From contig NW_017265142.1 of NCBI RefSeq assembly GCF_001638985.1, forward strand, positions 620,001-684,000: 64,000 nucleotides of DNA, given 5' to 3'. Positions 62,734 through 64,000 of this stretch are shown here, piece by piece (position 1 is the stretch's first letter; the number at the start of each line of letters is the position of its first letter). The notes beneath the pieces are model-generated. The model was given only the letters and a program-made list of their open reading frames with translations, had not been told where the DNA came from and ran no database searches. Origin of the DNA: Phycomyces blakesleeanus NRRL 1555(-). Lineage: Eukaryota > Mucoromycota > Mucoromycetes > Mucorales > Phycomycetaceae. The position numbers and the translations under genes are program-made.

Positions 62734-62972
62734 TTTTATAACTATATATATATGAGGATATAAAATATGAAAAAAATTAGTGTAAAACAAAAACAATAAG
62801 AAAAAATAAAAAGAAAACAAACAACTAAAACCCCTTTAAAAAAATTTTCATGATAATTAGCACACTTGTAATTTTTTATTGTCCACTGATGGAATAAAGA
62901 TTAATATCAAATCCCAAGTGGTTTTTTCCACCTTACATCCCTATTTTTTAAAATACAAAATAATAATTCAAA
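62734..62972. promoter_or_regulatory. Divergent promoter region between two transposon-associated frames
   Basis: 240 bases between the minus-strand hypothetical gene (62733) and the plus-strand transposase (62973), AT-rich with TATATATATG at 62743-62753. A shared divergent promoter is inferred only. Confidence 0.25.
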
Positions 62973-64000
62973 ATGAACATTAATGACTTATGTAACCCTG
63001 TTACCAAAAACAAAACAAGTGGTTATATGCTTGACAATTCGTTCTTTGAGCAACAACCCACTCAAATGGATATCAATATCACTTATCCAGCTTACGACAT
63101 GATGGATATTAACAATAAAGCCTCTGTCAATGATTCAATTGACTTTGATGGTTTCTTGGCTGCTGCCACTAACAATGTTGAGGCCGATGAAGAGGACACT
63201 TTTCATATGGAAGCCAAATCCAGCAATGTTGAGATGGAGTACACCTCTTGTAAGAACAATTAAAAGAAAATGTTAATAATAACATTATTACATATGATTA
63301 TGTTTATGTTAAATATTAACTATATAAATATATTAGAGAATGGTCCTGGATTCACACGTGTCTGAAACCAAGGAATGGCCCAAGCTGAACCAGAGCAGGC
63401 CAACATTGAGTACGACCAGTTTGTACCAATATACACTCCCAACAGCCGTGCTGAGGCTGCTAGTCTGGAGTTGTTCTCCTTGTTTATTGCGAACAGTGTT
63501 TCTCGTGAAATCTACAATTAGTCGGTCAAGATAGTAAATGAGTACATAACAGAATGTGGATCCCATAAGTTTATTACTATCACATATCTATTATATTACA
63601 TATACTTACTATTGTATTAGCTAAAACAGATTCACTTCTGTCATATTACAAGTTGGATACCTTGTTAAAGCAAGAATACACTGTAAAGGCCCAAGTGTAT
63701 GACATGTGTGCCAGTGAGTGCTTTTGTTTCCCCAATGTCAGGCCTGGAAACTCAATCATTGAGAATGAGGTGTGCCCTCACTGCAATGGACTGCAATATC
63801 AGCATGAGAGATACACTATATGACCTGTACAGACATACCAGGTAGTGCTTCTTTTGGAGCAATTATGCTTCAAGTTAGCTCACCCTGAAGAACAGGCAAA
63901 GATCGCCTATGGCGCAGAGGTTTTGGCTGGTAGCTGATCGAATGTCCATAAGAATATCTTTGATGGAGATGGCATCCATAGACTGCTCACAGCTGAGATT
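62973..64000 (+). pseudogene. Degraded Tnp2/Plavaka-like (CACTA-group) transposase, running off the window
   Basis: Begins MNINDLCNPVTKNKTSGYML and reads to 63263 as a plausible first exon. A second block follows in another frame (MAQAEPEQANIEYDQFVPIY... FSLFIANSVSREIYN, then TAG, then SVKIVNEYITECG). After a gap comes YYKLDTLLKQEYTVKAQVYD, a zinc-binding-like CASECFCF...CPHCNG pair, PVQTYQV after a TGA, KIAYGAEVLAGS after which another TGA falls, then NVHKNIFDGDGIHRLLTAE at the edge. The order Cys pair / P..L...L / A..M.Y / (D)IFDG matches the N-terminal part of Tnp2/Plavaka-type transposases. In-frame stops make it a pseudogene, or partly intronic. Confidence 0.6.

Overview
This is eukaryotic DNA. 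Genes are split by many short introns (about 45-90 bases, GT...AG, often ending CTAG or TTAG), intergenic DNA is AT-rich with microsatellites, and the gene set is fungal: Rom-type Rho1 GEF with a CNH domain, RICTOR, SSL2/XPB, tetraspanin, HUL4-type HECT ligase. Intron style, low GC, and a LINE plus DNA-transposon debris suggest an early-diverging fungus, most likely Mucoromycota. The species cannot be set from this window. All exon joins were read by eye.

Layout. 0-5 kb: 3' tail of an unknown gene, a kanadaptin-like FHA protein, an ING-family PHD protein, and a membrane-anchored protein resembling a bacterial periplasmic metal-binding receptor. 5-17 kb: Rho GEF, tRNA-dihydrouridine synthase 3, and a Sec14-like lipid-transfer protein. 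16.6-25 kb: an AT-rich gene desert with a MITE-like element, an inverted duplication of a gene fragment, and a GC-richer island with one 113-residue frame. 25-45 kb: dense housekeeping block of tetraspanin, LARP1, UBC6, SSL2/XPB, RICTOR and cystathionine beta-lyase. 45-56 kb: a giant two-domain glycosyltransferase, a BAF57-like SWI/SNF candidate, a HECT E3 ligase, and a WDR44-like WD40 protein. 56.9-64 kb: mobile-element graveyard with a 5'-truncated LINE, a TIR element holding a solo-LTR-like insertion, and a decayed Tnp2/Plavaka-like transposase running off the edge.

Themes. Genes are not in operons. Several act in growth control and surface biology (Rho1 GEF, TORC2 RICTOR, TORC1-linked LARP1, tetraspanin, glycosyltransferase), chromatin and transcription (ING, BAF57-like, XPB), ubiquitin (UBC6, HECT), and RNA modification (Dus3). 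The least ordinary items are the periplasmic-binding-like receptor, the GT31 + GT32-like fusion and the nested mobile elements.
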